Made by a program: the position numbers and the translations under genes. This document shows positions 34,701 to 46,240 of a DNA stretch of 64,000 bases, piece after piece. The notes under the pieces were generated by a model, which searched no databases, was not told the DNA's origin, and was given only the letters and a program-made list of their open reading frames with translations. Position 1 is the stretch's first letter, and the number at the start of each line of letters is the position of its first letter. Source of the DNA: Haplosporangium gracile (taxonomy: Eukaryota > Mortierellomycota > Mortierellomycetes > Mortierellales > Mortierellaceae); the NCBI GenBank assembly GCA_015499985.1, contig JAAAUF010000049.1:20725-84724 (forward strand), read 5' to 3'.

Positions 34701-37652
34701 GCAGAGTCATGGATCTTGGCGTACTTGTATAACAACAGTGAGCTCTTGACTGGATCGGGCAAACGATCTACGATAACATTAACAGTCTAATTAGCACATG
34801 TTTGAAGTACTTTGACTCGGTCTAATATAATAACTAGAACAGACTTACCACTGATAACCTTGACAATGGATTCCAGCTTCTTTTCGAATTCCTCTGCTCC
34901 TCCATTCTCCTTGCTCCTCTATTCAAACAAGCCGAGAATATGAAATTTCGGTCAATGACCATCTCAAAACAGCTGCCCTTTGTCCGTGTGTCCAAGTTTG
35001 ATTGTTTAAACCTACCTCCTGAGTCTCTAGTAGTTTCAATAGTGCCGTCATGTGGGATCTGGCACTATAATTAAAAGGAAAAATACGTGACTTTGGTTAA
35101 AATAGCGGGACAAAATATAAACCTGAGAGCAGAACCAGAACGTAGACATGAACATACTCAACACTTCTCCTAAGGACTGAGAGGAATCCAGTTCTGCCTT
35201 TGTCATCGAGCGCACCAAAAGTTGTGACGAGGCGCTGTGTCCGCGAAGCCGCACTGCCATGAGGCGGGAATACTGTAGTGTAGATTGCGCTATCAACAAA
35301 TGAGCTAAGAATACAAAAGAACACGTCAGTTAGCCTCTGTATTTACCTCAATGATACAGAACAAGTATCAAACCTTCCGCATATATGTCGCGACTTACAA
35401 GGTCTCATTGTCGTTCACGTAGACGGCATGTAGGATTGCGGATGCCATCCATCCAAAGTGAGAAATACTAGCCTTTGTCCCATTCTCACTATTTGAACGA
35501 AATAAGATAGGTTATCGTCTGAACTCTCGCAGCGTGCACTCAACCGTGACAATTGCAAGCAGAATGAATGAAGAACTTACATTTCAGGGTAGGCTTGATT
35601 ATAGAGAACTGCGAGAGTTGTGATGGCTTCCTTTGAGACGGACTTCTTCTTATCTCTGCAGCGATGTCCAACTTGGATCAATGTGTTCTTCTGGATATGG
35701 TGAAGGCTCGTCTCGTAATCAAACTCTCCGATGATCTTGCATGCGACAGCTCGCACCTTCTCGTCTGGATCAACAAGCTTCTCGGATAGACCTTCTATTA
35801 AATGTAGGAAGAGCTATAGTTAGGCAATTTGATCCTGAACCGGCGTTGTCTAAAGGATACTTGGATTCAAAGGTACAATACTTACCACTCAGCTCTTTGG
35901 AAAGACTTGCGTGAGCTTTGATAAGGTCGACGAGTGACTCAATCCAGACAATCCTGACTTGAGGAATTTTGTCGTTACGCCTATGTTCAATTAGTGAGAT
36001 AATAGTAGTTAGAAACGGTCTTAAATGCGAATTGGCGTGCTTGAATAAAAAGTAGGAATCTGAATCTTACCTTTGAAGCCATGCTTTCCACGTCGATTCA
36101 TATTGTGTTGCCAGCTGTGAAGTTTTCTCTGAAAACATTTCTCCGAGCGACCTGGTTGCTAGTGTTCTAATCGTAACATCCGAGAGCTAGAAAGAAATGA
36201 CAAAAAGCTTGTTAGTATCAGTCACCGCCAATTGGGAAAGGTGCAGATAAACATGAAGGGAATATACCTTCAATTCCTCCTCTAGTTGAGGAATGACGTT
36301 CAACAGCAGTGCTGGTGTCGATTTGTTGAGCTCAATAACGAGTTTATGGACTGTCTTGAAGTCTTCCAATTCTTTGTGCGACAGCTCTCCATTTCCTGCA
36401 GTCGAAATGATATCGGAAAAATACTAATTATTTATGGAGAGCAAGGGAGTGTGAGTACAGTGCACACAGGAGGGCAAGGTGCATGATTAACAGCATCATT
36501 CACACTGTCACCTTGATGATTACCTGAAAAACATATCTCTGGAGTTTCTCGGCGCAGTTGTTCCCCAGATCACAGGCCAGGCGGTACGCTGCTGGGTTGT
36601 CAAACTATTTTTGGTAACAAAATATGTGGGAGCGCTTAGTTAGTGGCAATGCGGACAAAAATTGTCAATGGACATCCTTAATATGAAGTCCTGTCCAGTA
36701 TATTAGTACCTTGTGCTTGTGCAAAAATTGGGCCAGGATAATATCAACAATCTCCTGTGGCAGTTGGCTGGACTCGTCAATGATGTGTTGGAGGAGCTCG
36801 GACATGCAGATCTGAACGTTCTTTGCTTGCTGAGGACTATTTCAACATGAAAGCGTTTCATGGTTTACTTCGATTAATACTCAATGCAACACCTCGAGCC
36901 GTTAAAGTAGGTGGTAGTGGAGACGGCGGGAGGCGTTAAGAAGACTCACCGAATGTCATCAAAGACGTTCCTGAATAAGGTGGTCATAAGTTCATCCGCA
37001 TTCTTGAGATCAGTGATCAGAACAATGCTCTTGACAACTGAGAGCGATTCCAGAAGGTAGTAGTACATGTTGGCGTATGTACTTGAGGCATCGGCGATAT
37101 GTCGAAGTTCATTGACAAACAGTCCAAAGATGACCTAGTGCATTAAACGAGATCGAAAAAGGGGCAAGTCAGCAACCTGACCATGGTCAGTTCTTTGTAT
37201 CTCTGTCATAACTGAAGCACGAAAGAACTGGGGTCCCACATACCTTGAGCTGTGTGTTACTGTAAGGTGCGTCTGGAGCATAGAGCCTCAGCATATCTGC
37301 GATACAGCAGGCTGCATAAATCCTGACGCCCTTGTCCTTGTGATTCACAATGGAGGAGTCAATCAGCTGCTTGGTGACAGACGAGAGCGACTTTGTGTCA
37401 ACATTCTCCTGTTCCAAATCTTTGAGCTCTGCTTGTAATTCCTATGAGACAAGGTAACTCCTCGTTTCGTTAAACACTCGTTGCCATTCAAGTCGCTCAA
37501 AGTCATTCCAAAACGTGTGAAGAAAACGGAATGAATGAAAAAAAAAATGGTGGCGTAAAAAGTGTTGGTACCTTGAGTTTTTTGTGCAAGTCGGAGGCGT
37601 TTCCTGTCAGTTTTTGGCGGAATTGTAGTTCCTTGAGACTTGCTTTCACCAT
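31783..37652 (-). CDS. PDS5: Sister chromatid cohesion protein Pds5
   Basis: A HEAT-repeat regulator of cohesin that controls loading, release and acetylation of the ring on chromatin. About 23 short exons, roughly 1,230 residues in total. Recognisable stretches run from MVKASLKELQFRQKLTG through LIDSSIVNHKDKGVRIYAAC, CIADMLRLYAPDAPY, LPQEIVDIILAQFLHKHK, VRACKIIGEFDYETSLHHIQ, YAACKIKAHDSAFLQLISD-like repeats and RYLRAPAYEKMVAVPDF-like segments near 33300. The C-terminus is basic and Ser/Asp-rich (TVYKDVERSDEDSEEMES). The DKGVR and CCIADMLRLYAPDAPY block is diagnostic of Pds5. I place the start at 37652; an in-frame ATG-less extension upstream is less likely. Individual inner exons were followed by eye and not all phases were checked. 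Shares a 253-bp promoter region with the TFIIIC-like gene. Confidence 0.9.
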
Positions 37653-37905
37653 AGTTGAAAGTGAAGAGGGCTGAGGAGATGGGTTGATGAGAGTGTGGGT
37701 TAGGTGGCAAAACGACAAAGTGGAATGAAAAGAAGAACGACGGGGATGAGGGACAATTCAGCAGACAACGCGAAATTGGTGGCCAATTCAGGTAAATGTT
37801 TACCTGCGCGTGACCATTTTTTTTTGCGAAACGCGCCTTTTGTCACTGAGTGATTGACATTCACTCACTCACTCGCCCTTCTTCACATCACTCACAGAAG
37901 CAACC
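37653..37905. promoter_or_regulatory. Shared promoter region of PDS5 and the TFIIIC-like gene
   Basis: 253 bp between two divergent start codons. It contains a repeated actcactcactc element (37863-37874) and an A/T run near 37818-37827 but no obvious TATA box. Bidirectional use is inferred from geometry. Confidence 0.45.
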
Positions 37906-38955
37906 ATGGAGCAGACGCCACAGCTGGCCGCCATACACAAAGTTCCCGACGTGAAACTCCTATCAGTAGAGTTTCCAGGACACGTCAAGAACATCAACAA
38001 AGTCAAAGAAGCTCTAGGAGGTGAACAAGTCATTCGCAATGTAAGACTTTCCTCTTTCTCCTCGCTTTCATAAAGGACCTTCTCCGCTGTACAACTCCTC
38101 CTTGCGCTTCAGGCACAAGAAAAAGAAAGGTTAACAGCAATGCTTTACACACACCCTAAATAGGTGTACGTAGGCGGCGCGCCAATGGATCTCCGGTACA
38201 GGGTTGGGGACCCCTTCTCAATACCCATCCAGGGAGAAACTGTCAGCACGCCCAACTTTCTATTGAAGGCCACCAGGAGATACAAAGTCAAACGGCCGCC
38301 AGGATCACAGCGAACCCTCCCACCTTACCGCGCCCCGACCGAAGACGATATCCCATACGACGAGAATGAGGATCCAGAATACAAATTCGAGATGGTGGGC
38401 CGTATCCCGCGGACAGTTCGCTTCCCCGGTCTTGCAGACTATCAACACATTGTCGACCCCAAGGACGAATTTGTGCGCATCAAAAACGATCTCAGAAACA
38501 TTAACTGTAAGCTCCATGCAAAAATGATCATGATGACCTTTCAGGAACAGTGCAATCGCTTTGGTTCACTGGTCAATATCTCTTACGGATCTTTCTATTA
38601 TCGCAATAGACGAGCATCTCATCTCCCTTAAGGTGGATAACAAGAGTCCTGTCGAAGACTTTTCAGCGATACAACTTCTCCCTCCCGCCATCATCGCCAA
38701 GGCCACGACGCCTATTGCATACAGGTAATCAAGCTCACACATTCATTCCACTTTTTGTCATGTCTACACAACTCGAACAGTAATATTAACGCTAATTATT
38801 TCTCATTCTGGAATGTCGCTTATAGATACAAGGCACGAGACGAGGCTGCTGTCAAAGGCACTCCAGGAAAGAAGAGGAGAAGACCAACAACAAAAAAGCG
38901 TGATGAATCCGAAAACGGTGCAGGGTCGCCCGAAAGTGATGATGGAGATCTATAA
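37906..38955 (+). CDS. TFIIIC subunit tau95 (Tfc1/Sfc1/GTF3C5)-like N-terminal domain protein
   Basis: Exons 37906-38040, 38164-38506, 38610-38724 and 38826-38955 join in phase to only 240 residues. Residues 14-200 match the N-terminal barrel of the TFIIIC subunit known as tau95/Tfc1 in yeast and GTF3C5 in animals: LLSVEFPGHVKNINKVKEAL, VYVGGAPMDLRYRVGDPFSI, TPNFLLKATRRYK, GRIPRTVRFPGLADYQ, and LLPPAIIAKATTPIAYRY. That domain pairs with tau55 in the tA module that binds tRNA-gene A boxes. The family protein is usually 450-650 residues, with a C-terminal DNA-binding part. Here the sequence ends after RYKARDEAA with a basic tail (PGKKRRRPTTKKR) and an acidic end, then a stop. No continuation is found before the converging Naf1 gene. 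Confidence 0.85.
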
Positions 38956-39015
38956 ATTTAGCTTTTAGCAAAAAGTTTTATTTCATTGCAAAAAACCGCT
39001 GAAAAAATGATCTTG

Positions 39016-41020
39016 CTATTGTGGGGGGTTTTGATCATTCTGCTGCGGTTGCTGAGGGAACAATGGCGACAGCATACTCTTAAGGCTGACCCCTTGGTTA
39101 TTCTGAATAGGGTCCTGGGGCTGGAAGGATGGGGCCGCCTGTGGCTGATAAACTTGAGGGTTGAACGACGGATTTGACGGGGCGTAGGATGTGTCGAGCT
39201 GCTGTGGGGCTCTGAACTGGAACGCCTGCGAGGGGGCTGCCGAACTCTGTTGTGATTGCTGCTGCAACTGTTGCTGTTGCTGCTGAAGTCTTGATATCGT
39301 AGCCTGAGCCTCCTGGATCTGTTGTTGGTAAACAGCCTGCTGTTGTTGTTGCTGCTCAAAGAGCTGCCGCTGTTGTTGCTGTTGTAACAAGAGTTGTTGC
39401 TGCAATTGTTGTTGCTGCTGGAATTGCTGCTGCTGACGGCTGTGCTGCTGTTGTTGCTGGTGTGCGTTGGGGTTGGTTCCCATCATGTTCTGAAGCTCCC
39501 GTTGCTGTTGCTGATACCAAGGAACAGTTCCTGTACTTGCTGAGGCAGATTGTGCGGGATTAGGACGAGCCATCACTCCAGGCCGCTGCAAGATCCTGTA
39601 ACCGTCTTCTGGTTCATCAAACGCGGGTCGTGGTGGCAGAGCGATGATCTGACGTGGTGTAGAGTTGGAAAAAGACCCTTGTGACTGATGAGCTGCCGCG
39701 GCGTCGCCAGACATTTGAGAAGGTTTCCGGTCCTTTGCGCCTCCTCGCTTCTTGTTCTTGGCAGACTTGAGCATCCGCTTGTGTTCCATCTCCTTCTCGT
39801 CGTCAGAGAACTCCAGTTCGATATCATCCACCTCCTCATCAAACTTGTTACTGGCGTCGCTTCCCTTCATCGCCTTAAGTGGAGCTGTCATGACGATAGA
39901 GCTGTATGCTGGGATCGAATAGACTGTGCTGCCAATCTTGCACTGAGCTGGGATTTCTGCTGCTGTGTTAAATCGAATCGAATAGAGTGGGCGCGCCACG
40001 GGTCCAAAAGTCTCGAAAATCTATGGTCAACGAAAAGAAGGTTCATAGTGCGCATTAGTGTCCCGAACTAAAGCAAGCATCGTCAAGTTCGCAAGACACA
40101 GAGCGTTAGTGGTCGTCATACCTCGCCCAGAATCTCTCTGACAGCTTCCTGATCGCCCTCTGCAGGAGTCATGACAGCGGTGACAGTTCCAGAGTCTAGA
40201 ACGCTGACTTCTCCACTGGAGTGTGCTTGAACCACCACCACATTGTCGACGATGGACATGACAGAACCAAAAGGCGTCAGGACGACATCCGGGCCCAGCT
40301 CGATGTTAGGCTTCTCGACCTTAGGCAGCTCCAGAATCTCGTTGGTGGTATGCAGAATGGTGTTTGGTGAGGCGTCCTCGTCATCGTCCATTCCCTCGAT
40401 TTCAATCAAGGCTTTCTCGCGTTGTTCCAATGTAAGAGCAGACTTGGAGCGTGCATGTCGCTCCGAGTCTGAATCCGAGTCTGAATCAGACGAGTCACTA
40501 GAGGAGCGATAGAGTGGGGATAAAATGGTTAGTTATTTGCATCAAAATGATGGATATCTCCCGTGTGTTTCATATGCCCAAAACGACAAAGGAAAAGCGC
40601 CACTCACGGTTCGTCATCATCATCTCCACTAGACTCCAAATCGCTTGACTCGTATCCATCAGACTTGTCGTCTCCTCCGGCAAGCACGGCATCCAGTCGA
40701 TCCTCCAGGTTGCTTGTGTCCATCATTGATGTGGTCTCGACGGTAACAGGTGCTTCGACAGTAGGCTCCACGGTTGGTTGCTGGGGTATCGACGGTGGCG
40801 CCTGCTGGGTCTCGTTGTGCATCAGAGTAGGCTCTATTGAGGATTCTGCGATTACATCGCCCATATGACTATCGACGTCCATGCCAGTACTGGCGGTTGC
40901 TGTGTCGTGGAGGGTGGAGAGGGCGATTGCCTGTGATTCGACGTGGTGAGCAGGGGCGTGTGTTGCATCCATGACTGTATCTTCCTGCACTGGGACCGGG
41001 TTTTCGTGCGTGGTATCCAT
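39016..41020 (-). CDS. NAF1: H/ACA snoRNP assembly factor Naf1
   Basis: Exons 41020-40608, 40497-40122 and 40020-39016 join in phase to 597 residues. Naf1 binds Cbf5/dyskerin in the nucleoplasm during early H/ACA RNP assembly and is later replaced by Gar1. Residues 1-140 are acidic and disordered, ending in Asp/Ser runs. The Gar1/Naf1 barrel spans roughly 190-300: GPDVVLTPFGSVMSIVDNVV, EVSVLDSGTVTAVMTPAEGD, GEVIFETFGPVARPLYSIRF, CKIGSTVYSIPAYSS. After an acidic-basic stretch (DDIELEFSDDEKEMEHKRML, KNKKRGGAKDRKPS) comes a long Gln-rich tail ending PQQNDQNPPQ. The order of acidic lead, barrel, basic motif and Gln/Pro tail matches fungal and animal Naf1. Confidence 0.9.
39240..39480 (-). repeat. 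CAG/CAA repeat region encoding the Gln-rich tail of Naf1
   Basis: Imperfect ctg/ttg triplets on the + strand encode runs of 4-6 Gln interrupted by Leu, Phe and Ala in the last third of Naf1. Confidence 0.85.
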
Positions 41021-41314
41021 GATAGAAAGTTGTGCCTGTTGTATTGTGAAAAGGAAGGAGAACGAGGGCAAGTGTAGGTTTATGCGACAAAGGAAAGAAA
41101 GAAAGAAGAGAAAGTTGGGCGTGTTTCTTTTTTTTTTCTTTTTTCTTTTTTCTTTTTTTTGGGCGCTCCAAGCTGATAAATTTGTGGCTTCGAGCCATAT
41201 CCAACAACAACAGTCACAGCCCTTGTTCTATGCTCCTTGACTCTAATACACCTACCTGCCTTTATCTCCGAAGCTGATCTCCTCCACCCTCTCCTACTCA
41301 AGCAACCCTCTGCC
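41021..41314. promoter_or_regulatory. Shared promoter region of NAF1 and bS16m
   Basis: 294 bp between divergent start codons. It includes a T-rich block with short C interruptions at 41127-41160. Bidirectional promoter function is inferred from position. Confidence 0.45.
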
Positions 41315-41907
41315 ATGATCTCCATCAAACTCGCTCGCCACGGTCTCAAGAACACCCCCTTCTACCACATCGTCGTCTTGCAGAGCAGATCGCGGCCCAC
41401 AAGAAAGCCCATTGAGCAGCTCGGAACATTTAACCCTATCCCCAACAAGGATGGCTCCAAGGACATCACCCTGAACTTTGAGCGCGCAAAGTACTGGATC
41501 GGAGTTGGTGCCAAGCCCAGTGAATCCGTTGCCCGTATTTTGGCCAAGGTAACCAAGGAACCCACTCAACAGCACAGAGACTCTTTACAGGAATGGCAGG
41601 AATGCAGTACGCCCTCCCCCCGGGTCGTACTACAGTGCAACAAAAGAAAGAACGGAACCCAAATTTTTCTTACTGTTATGAAGTCGTCCCTGAAGTTGTG
41701 GATATGCCCATGTATTGCAGGATGGGTATTGAGGATGCAGTTGGGCAACTTGGTTATTAACTATTTATCGCTTCTTTTTCTTTGCCCCTCATTTCCGTGC
41801 TTCGATTCATTTTCTAGGCTGACATTATCCCACCACGACCCAGACCCGGCATGCCTAACCCCAGCCCTTCAACCCCTATCAAAGCCCCTACTACCCCTTC
41901 TGCATAA
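41315..41907 (+). CDS. MRPS16: Mitochondrial small ribosomal subunit protein bS16m
   Basis: Exons 41315-41548 and 41818-41907 join in phase to 107 residues. bS16 stabilises the 5' domain of the mitochondrial small-subunit rRNA. The family core is complete: IKLARHGLKNTPFYHIVVLQ, SRPTRKPIEQLGTFNPIP, LNFERAKYWIGVGAKPSESV. The second exon adds a Pro-rich tail (ADIIPPRPRPGMPNPSPSTP). As in many S16m proteins the N-terminus starts almost directly at the domain, so the import signal must lie within it. Divergent from NAF1. Confidence 0.93.
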
Positions 41908-43167
41908 CTGCTCCTAGCCTGTCGTCTTTTTTTCTTCTTATCCCTATCAGCATACTTGTATTAAAATCCACCTGTTATCAACAACATCAACTCGCGCGCC
42001 TGGAACTGAAATACAACGGGAAGTTTGGATATCAAAAAGGCAGGACCGAAGGACATGCAATTGGTGAGCACCAGTTGGGACATGTCGTCAATTTACTCCA
42101 ATGTTAAGCAACAGAGACCGCAACAACCACGTAGGAAGCGCGAATCGCAGCAACGGGAACAAAGAATGGTATGGTGAATGCGAAAGATAGAATTCAGGAA
42201 TGGAGGGAGAAAGAAAAGCAGAAAGAAGAAAAAACAGAGCAGAACAAAAGAAAGGAGTGCCTGTTGTTGATTTTTTTTATTGAACGGAAAGATGGAGATA
42301 GAGTCGTGAGCCGCCAGATAGGAGAAAGTTCAATGGGATCAAGGGCTGGATTTTTTGGATGTGCCATGCTCAATTTGAGTCTGACCATGTGCAAGAGTGA
42401 AAGGTATCAGCATCGCAGTGCTATTTCTGGTTGCTGTTGTTGTCTAGGAGCACAGCTGAGAACGGTGTTTAGCGGTTTGCAAATCCTATTTCAGATTGAT
42501 AAACGTCAGATAGCCACTTTGTGGATTGTGTCGAGATGTAACGTCGATCTCTCGTCGCTGTTGTTGTGGCACAGCTCGATCCCGAGGGAGACAGGGATTA
42601 TTGGTAGGTGCGATCGGGAATAAGCATATATATTTTTTTGCATAGTGTACGATGGAGGTGTGTCTCTGAATAGCAGTTTCTTTGATTGCACGACATTCCA
42701 AAGTCGCCCTTTCTCACTTTACTTGTCTGAGACAGAGCCCGCTCCTGTTTCTTTCTCTTTCTCTCCCCTCTCGCTCTTGCTCTCTTTCTCTCTCTCATGT
42801 CCTCGCTCCCTCTCCCGCCTCGCGTAATCAAAAAAAAGAAAAAGAAGGGAAAAACGGGTCTCCTTTGGGCTAATACATTAAGCGCCCTTTCCGTTTCTTA
42901 TTGTCCTCTCTTGCCCTTTTTCTTTTCTTCCTTCTTCTCGCTTTCACTTTTCTTATTGTCTTTTTGTCGTTGTTGTTTTTTGTCGACGTTCACTTTCTTC
43001 CTCTTTAATCCTTTCTTCATTCTTTTTTACCCTCCCTCTCTCCCTCTTTCATTGTCGCCAGCTCCACTTCCCAGTCTTGACACATATTCTTCCTTTCACG
43101 CCTCCTTTTTTGTACTCCTTTTTTTTTTCAACCACTTCAATTTCCCTCCTTGGCTTAAATCACAGTT
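41908..43167. other. Intergenic region and pyrimidine-rich leader
   Basis: About 1.26 kb. The first part is 3' UTR of bS16m. The frames at 42171-42623 (+) have no recognisable motif. From about 42715 to 43165 the + strand is strongly C/T-rich, the same kind of leader seen before other + strand genes here, and leads into the Chs4-like start codon. Confidence 0.5.
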
Positions 43168-44734
43168 ATGGCGGCAAGTGTCTCCTCCACAGTCCAGCCA
43201 AACATGGACTGCATCCCAGTCGTCTCGCTGGAAAAGCAGCAGGAGTTCAGCCACGCTCAAGACCAGCAACCATTCTCTTTCTCTCGTGATGATATGGCCT
43301 CGCAAGGTCCTTCATTTCACCAGGCTATGAACCCTCATCAGATACAAATGCAACAGGAGTACGACCAAGAAGTATTCCAGCAACAACAGCAACAGTTTGA
43401 ACAGGCGCATTTATGGCAACAACAACAACAGCAGCACCAACAGGATTCTTACAATGAATTCGACGATCCTGCCAACCAACAACAAGATCAGTCTCTCCTC
43501 TCCCATGCCCACCTGAAGCCAGGCCACAAGGCCACCCTTCTGTCCTACACCCAGACACTAGAACTCTATCGCCAAAACGCCAAAAAAACCAACGATCCCG
43601 AGCTCCAATTCGAATTTGCGGCCTTTATGATCGACGCTGGCAAACCCTTGGATGATCCACAGACCAGAGCAGAGCTGTTTGATGAGGCTATGAAACTGCT
43701 GAGAAAGCTTGCCACGAATGGCCATGCTGAATCGCAGCATTACCTTGCTGAGTGCTTTGCCTCTGGTTTCGCACGGGGTAAACCCGACTTTGACAAGGCT
43801 TTTCCGCTCTGGGTGCAGGCATCCAAGCATGGTCATCCCGATGCTGCCTACCGGACGGCGCGGTGTTACGATGAGGGACTGGGGACCCGCAAGGACAATG
43901 CCAGGGCTGTCCAGTTCTATAGGTAACCTCAGCTACATCGGAGTCTTGATGCTTTGTACTATTTGACAAATATCTTTGGGCGGAAGGAGTCAGTGCTTAA
44001 AAAAACTTCCTACAGGCATTTTTTATCGCATACTGACTCGGCTCAATTAACTGATACATAGGAAAGCAGCGTCTGCAAACCACCCGGGAGCGATGTGGAG
44101 ACTTGGAGTTGTCACCCTCTATGGAGAGCTCGGACTATCGGCTTCACCTCGCGATGGTGTTAAATGGTTGAAGCGATCCGCTCAGGCTGCCAATCCCGAG
44201 TTCCCATTTGCGCTCTACGAACTGGCCCAGCTGCACGAGCGAGGTATCGAGAACATTGTCTTCATCGACCCAGAGTACTCTGTTTCACTGTACTCTCAGG
44301 CTGCCGAGCTCGGACATGCTGCATCTGCTTTCCGTCTCGGAGAGTGCTGGGAATATGGAAAGCTAGGATGCAAACAGGATCCTCGTCTCTCGATCCATTA
44401 TTATACCTTGGCGGCCCAGCAGGAACACCCTGAGGCATGCTTTGCCTTGGCCGCCTGGTACCTTGTTGGCTCGGTAGGCATCCTGCCGCAGTCTGATGCC
44501 GAGGCGTATATTTGGGCCAAGCGCGCTGCGGATAAGGACTTGCCCAAGGCTCTGTATGCGATGGGATACTTCTCCGAGGTTGGAATTGGCCCACGTAAGG
44601 ACATGGATCTTGCTATTGAGTGGTACAAGAAGGCGTCCGATGCGGGAGACAAGCGCGCTACCCAGCGTCTTGAGGGTGTTCCTGTAGACGCGTCAAAGGA
44701 CAAGAACCGGGATGAGAAGTGCACTATTATGTAG
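43168..44734 (+). CDS. SEL1-repeat protein of the Chs4/Skt5 family (chitin synthase activator)
   Basis: Exons 43168-43922 and 44062-44734 join in phase to 475 residues. A Gln-rich N-terminus of about 125 residues is followed by a tandem array of SEL1/TPR-like repeats from about 150 to 460 (ESQHYLAECFASGFARGKPD, DAAYRTARCYDEGLGTRKDN, AMWRLGVVTLYGELGLSASP, ACFALAAWYLVGSVGI, KALYAMGYFSEVGIGPRKDM). The protein ends in CTIM, a CaaX prenylation box, as in yeast Chs4/Skt5, where farnesylation helps membrane placement and activation of chitin synthase III. Chs4-type proteins are the best match by domain order and CaaX; other SEL1 proteins remain possible. Confidence 0.85.
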
Positions 44735-45070
44735 TCGTCGGATCTATTTTACTTGTTTATCTTTCAAAGCTCTATCATGCCATCCACCAACGAACCCTTA
44801 CTTGCTTTATCAAGCACTCCTCCTCTCCCCTCTCACTCTTTGTATTCGACTTTCTTTGTGAATGATTAAACAGCTCTTTCTCGCCACTGATTTTTGATTT
44901 TCTGATGGGTTTAACGAGCTACACACAACATATTTAATAGCAAAGAACGCTATCACAAAGGAGAATATGACAATGTAAAGCTCTGTTGAAATATGGATCC
45001 TTGATAAAAAGGCACCAGCTGTCCTCTATCTGCCCCTCATCACTCCTTTCTCGCATCCTTCTCTACAGCC
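44735..45070. other. Intergenic region
   Basis: 336 bp: 3' UTR of the Chs4-like gene and promoter of the following + strand gene. Nothing further seen. Confidence 0.5.
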
Positions 45071-45781
45071 ATGAAGTATATCACCACAATCGTTCACTCT
45101 CCTTTCTTGTCTGCAATATTCTTTCTCAAGGTACCTCAGTCTACTTTATTGTTGCCCAATCTCATCCAAGCGACAGCAACAACAAACAAAACCCTCTTCT
45201 TTCCCATCCGCCACATCGCGGACCGTGCAAAGATTTCCTCAAGTCCATTAAAATCACCAGCGGCATCATCTTCGGGCTCTGGGTCCTCGGACAACGACAG
45301 CCAAGCGCAGAAGCCAAAACGAGCTGACGCGAATTCTCCACTGCCATCTCCTTCGACAAAAGAGCGCGGCGCGCGAGAAGTTAAATCTGTCCTCTCCTTG
45401 GACGACATCACGCGACTAGGCCTGTGGAAGATGCTTCACCTGACGGAGGCTTGCAAGTACATCGAGCGTGAGGCAGAGCGAAACAGTAAACCATTATTGA
45501 GTCGCATGAAGGACGAGGAGCAGCAGAAGACTAAAGCTGCGCTTGAACAAAAGGGATTGACAAAGGCGAAGCAGATGGAGATCCGATTGAGTGGTAGGGA
45601 GCGAGAGAAGGAGAGGAAGGAACAGATCGTTAGGAGGAGTCTTGCGAATGTCTTGAAGGATTGGGGACTGTCAGAGGAGGGGTTTGCCCGTATGAAGCAG
45701 GTTCAACAGATAAGGAATGGGATAGTGCACCCTGTTTTGCGACGGGAGGATGTTGTTGATATTCTGAGGGACTGGAAATGA
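45071..45781 (+). CDS. Unknown protein, single exon, 236 residues
   Basis: An intronless frame. The first 45 residues are hydrophobic and basic without acidic residues (MKYITTIVHSPFLSAIFFLK, IRHIADRAK), so mitochondrial import is possible. A Ser/Pro-rich linker follows. From about 110 the sequence is helical and conserved-looking (VLSLDDITRLGLWKMLHLTE, ACKYIEREAE), with a charged coiled stretch (GREREKERKEQIVRRSL) and a compact end (VLKDWGLSEEGFARMKQVQQ, RNGIVHPVLRREDVVDILRD). No family recognised. The helical composition and clean start and stop argue for a real gene. Confidence 0.68.
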   Translation: MKYITTIVHSPFLSAIFFLKVPQSTLLLPNLIQATATTNKTLFFPIRHIADRAKISSSPLKSPAASSSGSGSSDNDSQAQKPKRADANSPLPSPSTKERGAREVKSVLSLDDITRLGLWKMLHLTEACKYIEREAERNSKPLLSRMKDEEQQKTKAALEQKGLTKAKQMEIRLSGREREKERKEQIVRRSLANVLKDWGLSEEGFARMKQVQQIRNGIVHPVLRREDVVDILRDWK

Positions 45782-46240
45782 AAAAGAAGGCAGGATGGCG
45801 GCGGAGAGAGTGCAATGTCTACAGTACGCTAGGTCGCCTTGTGATAATAAAAAAAGCATTCAGTGGGACGCGACACGCACTAAGCTTGTCAGTGACAGTC
45901 ACTTGGATCCAGTTGGACCAATGAGGCGCGGAGGTCAAAGAGAGAACAAAGAAAGGGGCAGGGACAAAGAGTCAAAGACACTCCAAAAGAAAGAACGACG
46001 ACCTGATTTCTTTGTCCTTCTTCCCTCTTCCATTCACTCGACTTACTCTCTCTCTTCCTCGCCTACACACCCTCGCTTCTCCTTTCCTTTTCTTTTTTTT
46101 CTTTTTTCTCTCTCTCTTTCCTTCTTTCTTCAAACACCCTTCCACTCGCTCTCTAGCTACTTTCGCTCTCTTGAACCCAAGAGTCTTGGCATACTCCCTC
46201 TTCTCACCCCCTCACTCACTTCACTCAATTAAAAAAGCGA
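45782..46240. other. Intergenic region with pyrimidine-rich leader
   Basis: 459 bp. The section from about 46000 to 46230 is C/T-rich on the + strand and leads into the Ddi1 start codon; it is probably promoter and 5' UTR. No gene seen. Confidence 0.5.
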
